Below, piece after piece: positions 1-9,491 of a DNA stretch of 41,050 bases. The stretch spans positions 1 through 41,050 of the forward strand of contig CATPBO010000114.1 in assembly GCA_955652835.1 (NCBI GenBank), read 5' to 3'. The notes under the pieces were generated by a model. It saw nothing but the letters and a program-made list of their open reading frames with translations, was not told the DNA's origin and made no database searches. Positions within the stretch are counted from its first letter, which is position 1, and each line of letters begins with the position of its first letter. The stretch comes from Candidatus Dormiibacterota bacterium. GTDB taxonomy: Bacteria; Chloroflexota; Dormibacteria; Dormibacterales; Dormibacteraceae. The translations under genes and the position numbers were made by a program.

Positions 1-1
1 C

Positions 2-742
2 CGTTACAACGTCAACGTCTGGCTCGCCATCGTCGCCGTCCTGATCTTCGCGGGGATCATCGGGACGATCAATGGAGTGCTCGTCGTTCGGACCAAGCTG
101 CCGAGCTTCATCATCACCCTGGCGACCTTCTTCGTCCTCCGTGGCGTCGATGTCGGCGTCACCAAAATCCTCACCAACACGGTGCGCTTTGACATCTCCG
201 ACCAGGCGCCGGGATTTGCCAGTGCCCAGTCGATCTTCGGCAGCACCTTCCTCGCCCCCTACAACTTTCAGGATGCGGTGCTGTGGTGGATCGCCGTCAC
301 CGTCGTCGCCACGTGGGTGCTGACCCAGACCACGTTTGGCAACTGGATCTACGCCGTGGGCGGTGACGCAAACGCGGCCCGGGCCGTGGGCGTGCCTGTG
401 TCTCGCACCAAGGTCATCCTTTTCATGTACACGGCTATGTCGGCGGCGCTGGTCGGCGTGATGGTGGCGCTGCGCTTCAAGGGCATCCAGTCCGGCCAGG
501 GCGTCGGCCTCGAGTTCTTCTACATCATCGCCGCGGTCGTCGGCGGCTGCTTGCTTACCGGCGGCTATGGATCGGCGATCGGAGCGTCCCTTGGAGCGCT
601 GATCATCGGTTTCGCTCAGATCGGAATCATCTTCGCCAACTGGGACTCGAACTGGTACTTCACGTTTCTTGGTGTGATCCTGTTCGTCGCCGTTGGCGTG
701 AACACGCTTGTACGGCGGCGCGCCGCGAGCGCGCGGCGTTGA
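2..742 (+). CDS. Sugar/inositol ABC transporter permease (5' truncated by window)
   Basis: The frame is open from base 2, so the gene begins upstream of the window; about 246 C-terminal residues are visible. The protein is very hydrophobic with about six membrane segments and has the RbsC/FrcC-type signature region ([19 protein letters not shown] near the start, later [20 protein letters not shown]), so it belongs to the branched-chain/ribose-type inner-membrane permease family. It should form the channel of an importer with the ATPase that starts 7 bp downstream. Because iolD and iolB follow, myo-inositol or a related cyclitol is the likeliest substrate; this is inferred from context, not from residues. 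No substrate-binding protein gene is seen, so it probably lies upstream. Confidence 0.9.
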   Translation, partial: RYNVNVWLAIVAVLIFAGIIGTINGVLVVRTKLPSFIITLATFFVLRGVDVGVTKILTNTVRFDISDQAPGFASAQSIFGSTFLAPYNFQDAVLWWIAVTVVATWVLTQTTFGNWIYAVGGDANAARAVGVPVSRTKVILFMYTAMSAALVGVMVALRFKGIQSGQGVGLEFFYIIAAVVGGCLLTGGYGSAIGASLGALIIGFAQIGIIFANWDSNWYFTFLGVILFVAVGVNTLVRRRAASARR

Positions 743-749
743 GGCGGCT

Positions 750-1610
<861 letters not shown>

Positions 1611-1613
1611 CGG

Positions 1614-3494
1614 ATGAAAAGCACTCGCCTGACCATGGCGCAAGCGCTGGTCCGATTCCTTTCGGTCCAGCACCTGGAGCGCGACGGAATCGAGCACCAA
1701 TTCATCCGAGGATGCTTTGGGATCTTCGGTCATGGAAATCTCGCCGGCATAGGACAGGCGCTCGCGCAAAATCCCGAGCTGCTCACCTATTACCAGGCGC
1801 GCAACGAGCAGGGCATGGTTCACGTCGCGGCTGGTTTCGCCAAGATGCGCAATCGCCTCGCCACGTTCGCCTGCACCACGTCGATCGGCCCGGGAGCGAC
1901 GAACATGGTGACAGGCGCGGCGGCGGCGACCGTCAACCGCTTGCCCGTGCTGCTCCTTCCCGGCGACGTCTTCGCCTCCAGGCGGCCGGACCCCGTTCTC
2001 CAGCAGCTGGAGACATCCTGGCTCGGCGATGCGAGCGTGAACGACTGCTTCCGGCCCGTGACGCGCTACTGGGATCGCATCCAGCGCCCTGAGCAGCTGG
2101 TGCCGGCAGCGCTGGCTGCGATGCGAGTGCTGACAAGCCAGGCTGACACCGGCGCCGTGATGCTGGCGCTTCCGCAAGACGTGCAGACCGAGGCATTCGA
2201 TTACCCCGCTGAATTCTTCGAGCGCCGCGTTTGGCACACAGGCCGTCCGCTGCCCGACGCAGCCGCGCTCGACCGCGCGGCGCAGACCATCCGGGCGGCG
2301 AAGCGTCCGCTCATCGTGGCCGGTGGCGGCGTCATCTACTCCGAGGCGACCGACGCTCTTCAGCGTCTGGTCAAGCGAACCGGGATCCCTGTGGGGGAGA
2401 CGCAAGCGGGCAAAGGCTCGCTGCCATTCGACCACCCCGGGGCACTTGGGGCGATCGGCGCCACAGGGACGCTGGCCGCCAACCGCGTTGCGGTCGAGGC
2501 CGACGTGGTGATCGGCGTCGGCACGAGGTACAGCGACTTCACGACCGCGTCGAAAACGGCCTTCCAGCATCCGGACGTTCGCTTCGTCAACGTCAACGTT
2601 TCCGAAGCGGACGGCCACAAGCTGGTTGGCCTGGCCCTGATCGGTGATGCGCGGGCCACGCTTGAAGCCCTCGACGAGAGGCTTCACGGGTGGACGGTCG
2701 ACGCTGGCTACAAACGAAGCTGTGAACAGCTCCGGGCCGAGTGGGACAAGGAGGTCTCACGCCTGTACAACCTCGGCCACGGGCCGCTGCCCGCGCAGTC
2801 GGAAGTGCTGGGAGCGGTCAACGAGCTGTCCGGGCCTCGGGACGTGGTCGTCTGCGCGGCTGGTTCGATGCCGGGCGACCTTCACAAGCTGTGGCGCACG
2901 CGCGATGTGAAGGGCTATCACGTGGAGTACGGCTACTCGACGATGGGCTACGAAATCGCGGGCGGCCTCGGCGTCAAGCTCGCCGACCCTGAGCGCGAGG
3001 TCTACGTCATGGTCGGTGACGGCTCCTACCTGATGATGGCGCAGGAATTGATCACGTCCATTCAGGAGCACCTCAAGCTGACCGTGGTCCTGGTCGACAA
3101 CGAGGGATTTGCCTCGATAGGGGGCCTGTCTCGGTCCAAGGGCATGGCCGGGTTCGGCACCCGCTACCGATACCGCTCGGACGGCTCGCTCGGAGACGAT
3201 GGTGCGCACAAGAACGGTGAGCCACTGCCCGTCGACCTCGCCCTCAACGCGCAGGGACTCGGAGCGCACGTCATCCGCGCTCGAAATATCGAGGAGCTGC
3301 GAGACGCGCTGGTCGCCGCCAAGGGAATCGACCGCACCGTTGTCATCCACGTGCCGGTCGACAGATACGAAGGCGTGCCGAGCTACGAGAGCTGGTGGGA
3401 GGTTCCAGTCGCCGAGGTGGCTGAATCGGACGACGTGAAGAGCGCCCGCGCTGAGCACGAGCACGGAATTGCGCGCCGCCGCTGGCACGTGTGA
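1614..3494 (+). CDS. iolD: 3D-(3,5/4)-trihydroxycyclohexane-1,2-dione hydrolase
   Basis: A thiamine-diphosphate enzyme of 626 residues, the usual IolD length. It cleaves the ring of 3D-trihydroxycyclohexane-1,2-dione to give 5-deoxy-glucuronate, the ring-opening step of myo-inositol catabolism in the cytoplasm. The N-terminus carries the IolD-like run RLTMAQALVRFLSVQ followed by GIFGHGNLAGIGQAL. A ThDP/Mg binding motif begins with GDGSY at residues 468-472 and ends with the DNEG segment about 27 residues later; the catalytic-domain glutamate lies in the YQARNEQGMVH region. The gene follows the ABC ATPase by 3 bp and overlaps iolB by 4 bp (GTGA), so it is co-transcribed with them. No good ribosome binding site is seen, consistent with translational coupling. 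Confidence 0.95.
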   Translation: MKSTRLTMAQALVRFLSVQHLERDGIEHQFIRGCFGIFGHGNLAGIGQALAQNPELLTYYQARNEQGMVHVAAGFAKMRNRLATFACTTSIGPGATNMVTGAAAATVNRLPVLLLPGDVFASRRPDPVLQQLETSWLGDASVNDCFRPVTRYWDRIQRPEQLVPAALAAMRVLTSQADTGAVMLALPQDVQTEAFDYPAEFFERRVWHTGRPLPDAAALDRAAQTIRAAKRPLIVAGGGVIYSEATDALQRLVKRTGIPVGETQAGKGSLPFDHPGALGAIGATGTLAANRVAVEADVVIGVGTRYSDFTTASKTAFQHPDVRFVNVNVSEADGHKLVGLALIGDARATLEALDERLHGWTVDAGYKRSCEQLRAEWDKEVSRLYNLGHGPLPAQSEVLGAVNELSGPRDVVVCAAGSMPGDLHKLWRTRDVKGYHVEYGYSTMGYEIAGGLGVKLADPEREVYVMVGDGSYLMMAQELITSIQEHLKLTVVLVDNEGFASIGGLSRSKGMAGFGTRYRYRSDGSLGDDGAHKNGEPLPVDLALNAQGLGAHVIRARNIEELRDALVAAKGIDRTVVIHVPVDRYEGVPSYESWWEVPVAEVAESDDVKSARAEHEHGIARRRWHV

Positions 3495-4294
3495 GCGATC
3501 TCGTAGTTCGCACGCGTCCAGCACCCGGTTCGGATGGGTTGCTCGTGGCGGTCACGCGCGAAACCGCCGGCTGGTCTTATGTGGGCTTCGAGGTGTATCG
3601 GCTGCCGAGGGGGACGCGAATCGAGCGTGCAACCGACGGGCAGGAGCTTTGTGCCGTCATTTTGTCGGGACGCGCAGACATCGCGTTCGGTCAGCACACG
3701 TGGCGCGATGTGGGGACGCGTCCGAGCGTCTTCGAAGGTGCTCCCGACGCGGTATACGCGCCGCCGGGCGGCTCGATCGCCATCACCGGCTCAAGCGAAA
3801 TCTGCGAAGTGGCATTGTGCTGGGCACCTGCCGCCCAGGGCGTCGAGGCCGTGCTGCTGCCCTCGGCCGGCGTCCGCGCGTTCAAGCGAGGTTCCGGCCG
3901 AACTGAACGGACGATTCACAACATCCTGATGGAGGACCGCCCGGCCGAGTCCCTTCTCGTGACCGAGGTGCTGACGCCGGGCGGCAACTGGTCGAGCTAC
4001 CCGCCGCACAAGCACGACACCGATGATCCGCCGAGGGAGACGTACCTGGAGGAGACCTATTACCACCGGATGGCGCGGCCGGAAGGGTTCGCCGTCCAGC
4101 TCGTGTACACGGACGACCGCTCGCTGGACGAGGCGATCCAGGTGCGCGACGGTGACGTCGTCATGGTCCCCCGCGGCTACCATCCCGTCGCCGCCGGGCC
4201 GGGGTACGACCTCTACTACCTGAACGTGATGGCCGGCCCGCGCCGCCGCTGGCTGGTCACCACCGACTCCGACCATCGCTGGCAATTGGATTGA
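3491..4294 (+). CDS. iolB: 5-deoxy-glucuronate isomerase
   Basis: A bicupin of 267 residues that converts 5-deoxy-D-glucuronate, the product of IolD, to 2-deoxy-5-keto-D-gluconate. The second cupin holds the metal-binding stretch PPHKHDTDDPPRETYLEETY, with His173 and His175 and the following glutamates as likely metal ligands, and a later histidine in PRGYHPVAAGPGY. The GTG start overlaps the iolD stop in GTGA. Length and motifs match IolB over the full protein. The remaining pathway genes (iolC, iolE, iolG, iolJ) are not in the window; they presumably lie upstream or elsewhere. Confidence 0.95.
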   Translation: MSDLVVRTRPAPGSDGLLVAVTRETAGWSYVGFEVYRLPRGTRIERATDGQELCAVILSGRADIAFGQHTWRDVGTRPSVFEGAPDAVYAPPGGSIAITGSSEICEVALCWAPAAQGVEAVLLPSAGVRAFKRGSGRTERTIHNILMEDRPAESLLVTEVLTPGGNWSSYPPHKHDTDDPPRETYLEETYYHRMARPEGFAVQLVYTDDRSLDEAIQVRDGDVVMVPRGYHPVAAGPGYDLYYLNVMAGPRRRWLVTTDSDHRWQLD

Positions 4295-4300
4295 GCCGAA

Positions 4301-4306
4301 TAAAAT
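4301..4306 (+). promoter_or_regulatory. Candidate -10 hexamer for leaderless lacI-type gene
   Basis: TAAAAT lies 7 nt before the ATG at 4314, and no Shine-Dalgarno sequence is present. The surrounding GAAT-aaa-ATTC is a short inverted repeat that could also be an operator half-site. The hexamer position would put transcription initiation at or beside the start codon. Inference only. Confidence 0.4.
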
Positions 4307-4313
4307 TCCCCTG

Positions 4314-5372
4314 ATGGCGGTGCCCCGGGACTCTGCCCCCGCCGTAGGAAGGCCTCCGACCATCCTCGACGTGGCCTCCCGCGCCGGCGTCTCAAAGTCG
4401 ACTGTCTCGAATGTCGTCCGGGGGATGCCCGGCGTGTCTGAGACGACGCGGCACCGCGTTCGAATGGCAATCGACCAGCTGGGCTATCGTCCAAATGTCC
4501 TGGCCCGCCAGCTCGTGCAACAGCGCACCAACATCCTCGGTGTCGTTGTGGGCGACCTTGCCAACCCATTTTTCGCAGAGATGGCCAAGTCGGTCGAGAG
4601 GCACGCAGCTGCGCGCGGATATACGGCCATGTTCTGCAACACCGAAGGCAACAGCCAGAGTGAGCTCGCGGGCGTCGAAACGTTGCTCGAGTATCGGGTC
4701 GCCGGAATCGTGTTCCTCGCCTTCTCGGGTGACTCACGAACGATGAAGGAGAGGCTCGAGCACCGCGTGCCTGTAGTTTTCTGCAGCTGCACGGCTGACT
4801 GGGGTGACGTTGTGTCGGTCGACGACGTCCGCGGCGGAAAGCTCGGCACCAACCACCTCATTGAGGTGGGCCATCGCCGCATCGCGTATGTCTCGATTCC
4901 CGAGCTGGAGGATCAGTCCGACCTTGCGCGGTGGCAGGGCTACTGCGAAGCGCTGCGGATCTCGGGCCTTGGCCCACCGATGCGAGTCAGCTGGTCGCCG
5001 CCATCTGACCATGCAGTTGTGGACGGAGAGGATCGGACGCTGAGCGAAATCCTTACCGGTCAGGACCGTACGACGGCGGTCTTCGCCTCCAACGACGTAG
5101 CCGCTATCTCGGTGCAGGAATTCGCCGATAGGGTGGGCCTTCGCGTCCCCGAAGACCTGTCCATCGTCGGGTTCGACGATGTGCCGATGGCCGGGCTTGC
5201 ACGAATCGCGCTGACGACGCTCGCCCAGCCGCGAGATAAGCTGGCAAAACTGGGAATCGCGACAATAGCCGACCGCATCGAGCGCAAATTGAAAGGGCCG
5301 CCCACGACCACATTGGTTGAGGTGGACCTCGTGGCCAGGAAGTCGACGGCGCCTCCCTCCAACCCAAGTTAG
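4314..5372 (+). CDS. LacI-family transcriptional regulator (probable inositol-locus repressor)
   Basis: A 352-residue LacI/GalR regulator. The N-terminal helix-turn-helix is clear (TILDVASRAGVSKSTVSNVV, about residues 17-36, then RPNVLARQL of the hinge helix), followed by a periplasmic-binding-protein-like sensor domain ending in GFDDVPMAGLARIALTT. Members of this family bind palindromic operators and release them on binding a sugar. It lies 19 bp after iolB on the same strand, so control of the inositol genes is the natural guess. No typical Shine-Dalgarno is seen before ATG 4314; a TAAAAT hexamer 7 nt upstream suggests it may also have its own leaderless transcript. Confidence 0.92.
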   Translation: MAVPRDSAPAVGRPPTILDVASRAGVSKSTVSNVVRGMPGVSETTRHRVRMAIDQLGYRPNVLARQLVQQRTNILGVVVGDLANPFFAEMAKSVERHAAARGYTAMFCNTEGNSQSELAGVETLLEYRVAGIVFLAFSGDSRTMKERLEHRVPVVFCSCTADWGDVVSVDDVRGGKLGTNHLIEVGHRRIAYVSIPELEDQSDLARWQGYCEALRISGLGPPMRVSWSPPSDHAVVDGEDRTLSEILTGQDRTTAVFASNDVAAISVQEFADRVGLRVPEDLSIVGFDDVPMAGLARIALTTLAQPRDKLAKLGIATIADRIERKLKGPPTTTLVEVDLVARKSTAPPSNPS

Positions 5373-5397
5373 CCGGGCGTCCGGCGACAATCTTGCT

Positions 5398-5649
5398 GTG
5401 CGAACAATGCTGGGCAACGTCTTCTCGTGGACGGTCACGGCCCTTTTTGGGGTGATCACGATCCTGCTCGCCTTTGAAAGCTGGGCGCTGCTCACCAATC
5501 ACAAACCGATATCCGACTATGTGCGGTCTGCAGTGCACTCGTCGCCGGGCGAGGCTTTGGTGATTGCCGTGGTGATCGGCATGCTGTTGGGTCACTTCCT
5601 CTGGGGACCGGCCTACGGCCGAACGTCACCGACGAACCAATCCAGGTGA
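5398..5649 (+). CDS. Small two-helix membrane protein, copy 1 of a tandem pair
   Basis: About 83 residues from GTG 5398 (80 from ATG 5407). Two hydrophobic helices flank a short loop: the first around SWTVTALFGVITILLAF, the loop with PISDYVRSAV, the second with AVVIGMLLGHFLWGP. It is clearly related to the next gene, which repeats the PIS-x2-VRS loop and the AVVIGMLLGH-x-LW segment, so the pair arose by tandem duplication. I do not recognise the family. A GACAAT hexamer 6 nt before the GTG favours the GTG start. It overlaps the next gene by 4 bp (GTGA). Confidence 0.65.
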   Translation: MRTMLGNVFSWTVTALFGVITILLAFESWALLTNHKPISDYVRSAVHSSPGEALVIAVVIGMLLGHFLWGPAYGRTSPTNQSR

Positions 5650-5858
5650 ATTTCAGTCCCGAAGCCATCCTCTCGCTGATCGCGACCGCTTTTGCCCTCG
5701 TCGCGTTTCTCTTGATGCTCGAGGAATCCATCGCCCTGGGACAGGGACGAGACCCGATCAGCAATGGGGTGCGGTCGGTGGCGCGCCGTTTCCCACGCGT
5801 CACTTATGCCCTGGCTGTCGTGATCGGGATGCTGCTCGGCCACCTTCTTTGGCCGTAG
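5646..5858 (+). CDS. Small two-helix membrane protein, copy 2 of a tandem pair
   Basis: Seventy residues from a GTG that overlaps the previous stop (GTGA). It has the same plan as its neighbour: N-terminal helix (LIATAFALVAFLLMLEES), a loop with DPISNGVRSVARR, and a C-terminal helix AVVIGMLLGHLLWP at the very end of the chain. The near-identical last helix and the conserved PIS-x2-VRS loop show paralogy. The LEES stretch places acidic residues at the end of helix 1, where copy 1 has FESW. Function unknown; the two may form a heteromeric membrane complex, which is a guess from the coupling. The 3' end overlaps the next start by 10 bp. Confidence 0.65.
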   Translation: MNFSPEAILSLIATAFALVAFLLMLEESIALGQGRDPISNGVRSVARRFPRVTYALAVVIGMLLGHLLWP

Positions 5859-6775
5859 ATACAGCCGCGCCGGGGGCGCAGAGAACGCAGTGGGCCGGGA
5901 CGGCCATGGTCCTGGGTTCGGCAACGGCCTTCGGGACGCTTGCGATATTTGCCAAGCTCGGCTACGCGTCAGGGCTTGGGACGGAGCAGACTCTCGCCTT
6001 CCGCTTTCTGCTCGCAGCGATCGGGATGGTGGCAGTCGCGATGGTCGTCGGCCAGAATCCGCTGCGACTCCGTCGCAACCAGCTCGTCACGCTGTTCACG
6101 TTAGGCGCCATCGTTTACACCGGGCAGTCGCTCACCTACTTCATCGCCCTGCGCTCACTCCCGGCATCCCTGGTCGTTCTCATCGCCTACATCTATCCCA
6201 GCCTGGTCGTCGTGGCCGGATGGCTGTTTCTCCGCCGCGCTGTCTCCGTGTGGCATTGGGTGGCGCTGGCGGGAAGCTTTGCCGGAGTCGCGATGCTGGT
6301 GGGGGGTGCACGTTTTGAGCTTTCCTGGGCACTGGTGCTCGCGATTGCCTCGCCCACCATCTACACGGGTTACATCCTGATCGGCGAGCGCGTCATGAGC
6401 TCCGTGCCCGCCGTGGCTGCGAGCGCCGTCATCATGAGCGGAGCCGGGCTCGCGTTCTGCCTGCTAGCGGCCCTCAACCATGAGCTCGCTTTTCCTCGAA
6501 ACGTAAGTGGGTGGGCCGTCGCTGTAGGCATCGCGCTGTTCCCGACGATGGTGGCCATCTCCCTGTTTCTGGCAGGTCTGCCACGAGTGGGCGCCGCTCG
6601 CGCCGCATTGCTCAGCACCTGGGAGCCGGTCGTCACCGTCCTGCTCGCAGTGGTGATTCTCGGCGACCGGTTGTCCATCGTCCAGGTGATCGGCGGCGTG
6701 CTGGTTCTGCTGTCCGTGATCGTCGTCCAGGCCGCGCACCTGTGGAGGCCCGGCCTGCCGAACGCCATGAAGTAG
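5849..6775 (+). CDS. EamA/DMT-superfamily transporter
   Basis: A 308-residue integral membrane protein with ten predicted helices arranged as two EamA repeats (first repeat from about residue 18, second from about residue 160). The repeat-end signature VLIAYIYPSLVVVAGWLFL closes the first half and ALLSTWEPVVTVLLAVVILG the second. Family members export metabolites or amino acids across the inner membrane; the substrate cannot be told from sequence. The likely start is TTG 5849, overlapping the previous gene; an in-frame ATG at 5906 would start right at the first helix. A hairpin at 6809-6827 follows. Confidence 0.88.
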   Translation: MAVDTAAPGAQRTQWAGTAMVLGSATAFGTLAIFAKLGYASGLGTEQTLAFRFLLAAIGMVAVAMVVGQNPLRLRRNQLVTLFTLGAIVYTGQSLTYFIALRSLPASLVVLIAYIYPSLVVVAGWLFLRRAVSVWHWVALAGSFAGVAMLVGGARFELSWALVLAIASPTIYTGYILIGERVMSSVPAVAASAVIMSGAGLAFCLLAALNHELAFPRNVSGWAVAVGIALFPTMVAISLFLAGLPRVGAARAALLSTWEPVVTVLLAVVILGDRLSIVQVIGGVLVLLSVIVVQAAHLWRPGLPNAMK

Positions 6776-6808
6776 GAGATTGCGGCTCGGGTCGCCCACC
6801 ACCCTAGT

Positions 6809-6827
6809 CCTCCCCCTGACGGGGAGG
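6809..6827. terminator. Bidirectional terminator hairpin between convergent genes
   Basis: CCTCCCC (6809-6815) pairs perfectly with GGGGAGG (6821-6827) around a 5-nt loop. It lies between the stop of the EamA gene (plus) and the stop of the DUF47 gene (minus), where a shared terminator is expected. There is no long T run on either side, so efficiency is uncertain. Confidence 0.55.
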
Positions 6828-6833
6828 GGAGAG

Positions 6834-7469
6834 CTAGCTCCGCTTGATCACGATCACCGAGATGTCGTCGGCCGCGCGGTCGATGCGGTCGGCGGAATTC
6901 TTGAGATGGCGATAGATCTCCCTCGATTTCAGGATCAGGCTGATCTCACCTCCGCCGTCGAACAGGCGGCCCACCGCCTGGTGGTAGAGGCCGTCAATCC
7001 TGTTCTCCGAGCGCTTGGCTCTGACGGCATGCTCTGACGCAACCCCTGGATGGTCAAGCAGCTCGCCAACCGACGCCAGGATGTGGCGAGCTCCTTCGAC
7101 GAGGACGCCGGCCATCTCGTGCAGCCCCTCAGGCGGCTCGATCTTGTATATCGAGAGCTCGATCGCCGTCTCGTTGGCCGCGTCCAGGATGTCGTCGATC
7201 GCGCGCGAGAGGGCGAACAGGTCCTCGCGATCGAAGGGCGTCGCATACGTGTGCGCGAGCTCGTCGATCAAGATCCTTCGTTTTGCGTCGCCCTCGCGCT
7301 CGATCTCTTTGATCTCTTCGATGAAATCGTTGTTCGCGGTCGGCTGCCGGCCGAACTTCTCCAGCGCCTGGAGTGCCCTCACGGTGAGCTCGGCCTGTTC
7401 GGACAACAGCTGAACGAACCGTCGATCGTTTGACCTCGCCAGTGCCTTGAACGTGCGGCCAAAGCTCAC
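6834..7469 (-). CDS. DUF47/PhoU-like phosphate transport regulator
   Basis: A 211-residue all-helical protein of the DUF47 (TIGR00153) family. These PhoU-like cytoplasmic proteins are typically paired with PiT phosphate transporters and are thought to modulate them. Family features include the N-terminal SFGRTFKALARSNDRRFV, the acidic IEREGDAKRRILIDEL, the TPFDREDLFALSRAIDDILD motif with metal-binding-type acidic residues, and a C-terminal DRIDRAADDI. I chose GTG 7469 because it overlaps the stop of the PiT gene (GTGA) and gives the usual family length; longer readings run into the PiT gene. Co-transcribed with PiT. Confidence 0.92.
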   Translation of the reverse strand: MSFGRTFKALARSNDRRFVQLLSEQAELTVRALQALEKFGRQPTANNDFIEEIKEIEREGDAKRRILIDELAHTYATPFDREDLFALSRAIDDILDAANETAIELSIYKIEPPEGLHEMAGVLVEGARHILASVGELLDHPGVASEHAVRAKRSENRIDGLYHQAVGRLFDGGGEISLILKSREIYRHLKNSADRIDRAADDISVIVIKRS

Positions 7470-8458
7470 GGCGCTATCCCTGCGAGCCTGATTGCCAAAT
7501 GCAGACCCGACGCTACGACCACAGCAAGCGGCAGCGTCAGCAGCCAGCTGCCGAGCATCTCCCTGACGATTCCCCATCGGATCGATGAGGCGCGCTGGGC
7601 CGCGCCGACCCCGACCAACCCGCCGTCGATCGTCTGCGTCATGCTGACCGGCGCACCGGCGGTTGCGAGCGCCGCAACCACAGTCCCCGAGGCAAGCTGC
7701 TGCGCAAGGGCCTGCACCGGGCGCACCTTCAGCACACCAAACCCGATTCGACTAGCCACTCGCCAGCCGCCGACCAGAGCACCCACGTAGAAAAATCCGA
7801 ATGCGCCAATGATAGGGACCGGACTTGCAAACACCACCTGCTGATGATGATTGGCAAGCGAGATGCCGACCGCGATCAATCCGACGGACTTCTCCATATC
7901 GTTCGCCCCGTAGGCGAATGCCTGGACCGCAGCGGTGAGCAGCTGCAGCCTTGCGACCTCGAGCAGGGCGGCATGCGCCTGGGTACCGAGGAACTTCCGG
8001 ATGGTCCAGTAGACGGCCAAAGCGAGCAAGCCACCGCCCAGCACTGATATGGGCATTCCGATCAGGACTCGCGCGACTCCACCCCAATGCACCACCGTGC
8101 GGCCCCCAGAAGCAAAGGCCCAACCGAGCATGCCGCCGACGAGCGCGAGGGTCATGCTCGTCGGGATACCGAAGCGCCATGAGAGCAGAACGACTGACAG
8201 CGGCGACACGACGATCAGGACGTATCCAAGCTCACCTTGCCCCCCGAGGTCGATGACGTTCGTCCCGATCGTCTGTGCGACAGCTGTGCCGATGACGAGC
8301 GGCCCACCAAGACTCACGAGCAGCAGGAGCGCCGCTACCGGTGGGGTGATGACGCGTCCAGAGGTGAACGACGCGAGAAGGTTCCCGCCGTCGTTGAAAC
8401 CGGAGACCAGGCCAAACAAGCACGCCGCGACCAGCGGAGCTACCGCCTCGAGACTCAA
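7466..8458 (-). CDS. pit: PiT-family inorganic phosphate transporter
   Basis: A 330-residue multi-spanning membrane protein. The duplicated PiT signature is visible: GFNDGGN in the first half (about residues 20-26) and AYGANDMEKSVGLIAVG in the second. Both halves carry the asparagine-aspartate pair needed for phosphate translocation. These low-affinity symporters move phosphate with protons or sodium. The only in-frame start near the N-terminus is TTG 8458; the frame is closed by a stop 27 bp further upstream. It is followed immediately by the DUF47 gene. It is divergent from the OsmC-like gene across 76 bp in which I see no clear promoter pair. Confidence 0.92.
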   Translation of the reverse strand: MSLEAVAPLVAACLFGLVSGFNDGGNLLASFTSGRVITPPVAALLLLVSLGGPLVIGTAVAQTIGTNVIDLGGQGELGYVLIVVSPLSVVLLSWRFGIPTSMTLALVGGMLGWAFASGGRTVVHWGGVARVLIGMPISVLGGGLLALAVYWTIRKFLGTQAHAALLEVARLQLLTAAVQAFAYGANDMEKSVGLIAVGISLANHHQQVVFASPVPIIGAFGFFYVGALVGGWRVASRIGFGVLKVRPVQALAQQLASGTVVAALATAGAPVSMTQTIDGGLVGVGAAQRASSIRWGIVREMLGSWLLTLPLAVVVASGLHLAIRLAGIAP

Positions 8459-8534
8459 CGGGGCTGAATCGTAAGGCGCGCATCAGTTGAATCCGCGGAG
8501 ACACGCATCACCTCAGCATGAGGAGAATGTGCGC

Positions 8535-9068
8535 ATGCCATATACCATCGACCTCCGAAACGTGCAGGCCCCGCTCAAAGAGCAGTACCGCTCAGACCCA
8601 GCCTCGGCTCTTGTCGTGACCGAAGCCCAGAGCATCGCCAGCGACCTCTCGGATCCCAGGCACTGCACCGTTGCGCCGTTGGAGTTCCCTGAAATGACGA
8701 TCCGAGCCGGGCTGCACCCCGCCGCCGGCGGAGCCGGCGACACGCCTTGCTCTGGCGACATCCTCGCGAGCGCCCTCGCCATCTGCGAGGAGAGCACCCT
8801 GCGGTCGGTCGCGGCGAACATGGGCGTCGAGCTCGAGTCCGTGCACATCGACGTCCGCATCCACTGGGACTTCCGCGGCACGATGGGCGTCGATCGCGAA
8901 GCACCTGTCGGCGCAACGGGAATCGAAATGCGCACCGAAGTCAAGGTCAAGGACGGTGTGGACCCAGAGCGCGCGAAGCGTCTCTTGTCGAGTGCAGAGC
9001 GCTACTGCTCGACGCTGCAGACGCTTCGAAACGGCGTCGAGGTGGCAACGGAGTTCTCGCTCTCGTAG
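8535..9068 (+). CDS. OsmC/Ohr-family protein
   Basis: A 177-residue OsmC-fold protein. The two family cysteines are present in GDTPCSGDILASALAICEES, matching the reactive-thiol layout of peroxide-reducing OsmC/Ohr proteins, and the following helix VAANMGVELESVHIDVRI is typical. It probably reduces organic hydroperoxides in the cytoplasm with a thiol donor. ATG 8535 is chosen because AGGAG sits 9 nt upstream (8521-8525); the in-frame GTG 8529 would be too close to it. The VOC gene starts 3 bp downstream, so they are likely co-expressed. Confidence 0.87.
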   Translation: MPYTIDLRNVQAPLKEQYRSDPASALVVTEAQSIASDLSDPRHCTVAPLEFPEMTIRAGLHPAAGGAGDTPCSGDILASALAICEESTLRSVAANMGVELESVHIDVRIHWDFRGTMGVDREAPVGATGIEMRTEVKVKDGVDPERAKRLLSSAERYCSTLQTLRNGVEVATEFSLS

Positions 9069-9071
9069 CCG

Positions 9072-9467
9072 ATGACACCCTTTCAGCAGCTCGACTACCT
9101 GTACACCCCGAGCAGTGATGTCGCAAAGGACGTGCGTTACTTCACAGAGGTGCTCGGCGGGCGCCTCGGGTTTGCCGTCGAGGGGATGGGAGCGCGCGTG
9201 GCGATGGTTGAGTTGACGAGCGGCCCGCCGCATGTCCTGCTGACAGATCACCTGGATGGTGATCGGCCGATCTACATCTACCGAGTCGAAGACCTCAAGA
9301 AGGCGACCGCCGAGCTCAAGAAGCGTGGATTGAAGAAGCAGCACAGCCTTGAGATCCCGATGGGACCCTGCTCGTCATTTGTAACGCCCAATGGTCATCG
9401 CATCGCCCTTTACGAGCTCGCCAGGCCCGGCGTGCTCGAGCACTTCATGGGTCGAAAAGACTTCTAA
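9072..9467 (+). CDS. VOC-superfamily (glyoxalase/bleomycin-resistance-like) protein
   Basis: A 131-residue protein with the paired beta-alpha-beta-beta-beta modules of the vicinal-oxygen-chelate fold. The first module runs from LDYLYTPSSDVAKDVRYF through the central acidic strand MVELTSGPPHVLLTDHL, and the second ends in SFVTPNGHRIALYELARPG. Members bind a divalent metal and act as dioxygenases, isomerases or drug-binding proteins; the substrate is not predictable. It follows the OsmC-like gene by 3 bp and lacks a clear ribosome binding site, suggesting coupling. The context (thiol peroxidase upstream, exporter downstream) fits a detoxification role, by inference. Confidence 0.8.
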   Translation: MTPFQQLDYLYTPSSDVAKDVRYFTEVLGGRLGFAVEGMGARVAMVELTSGPPHVLLTDHLDGDRPIYIYRVEDLKKATAELKKRGLKKQHSLEIPMGPCSSFVTPNGHRIALYELARPGVLEHFMGRKDF

Positions 9468-9491
9468 AGTTGTCACGGTGACTGCGATCGG

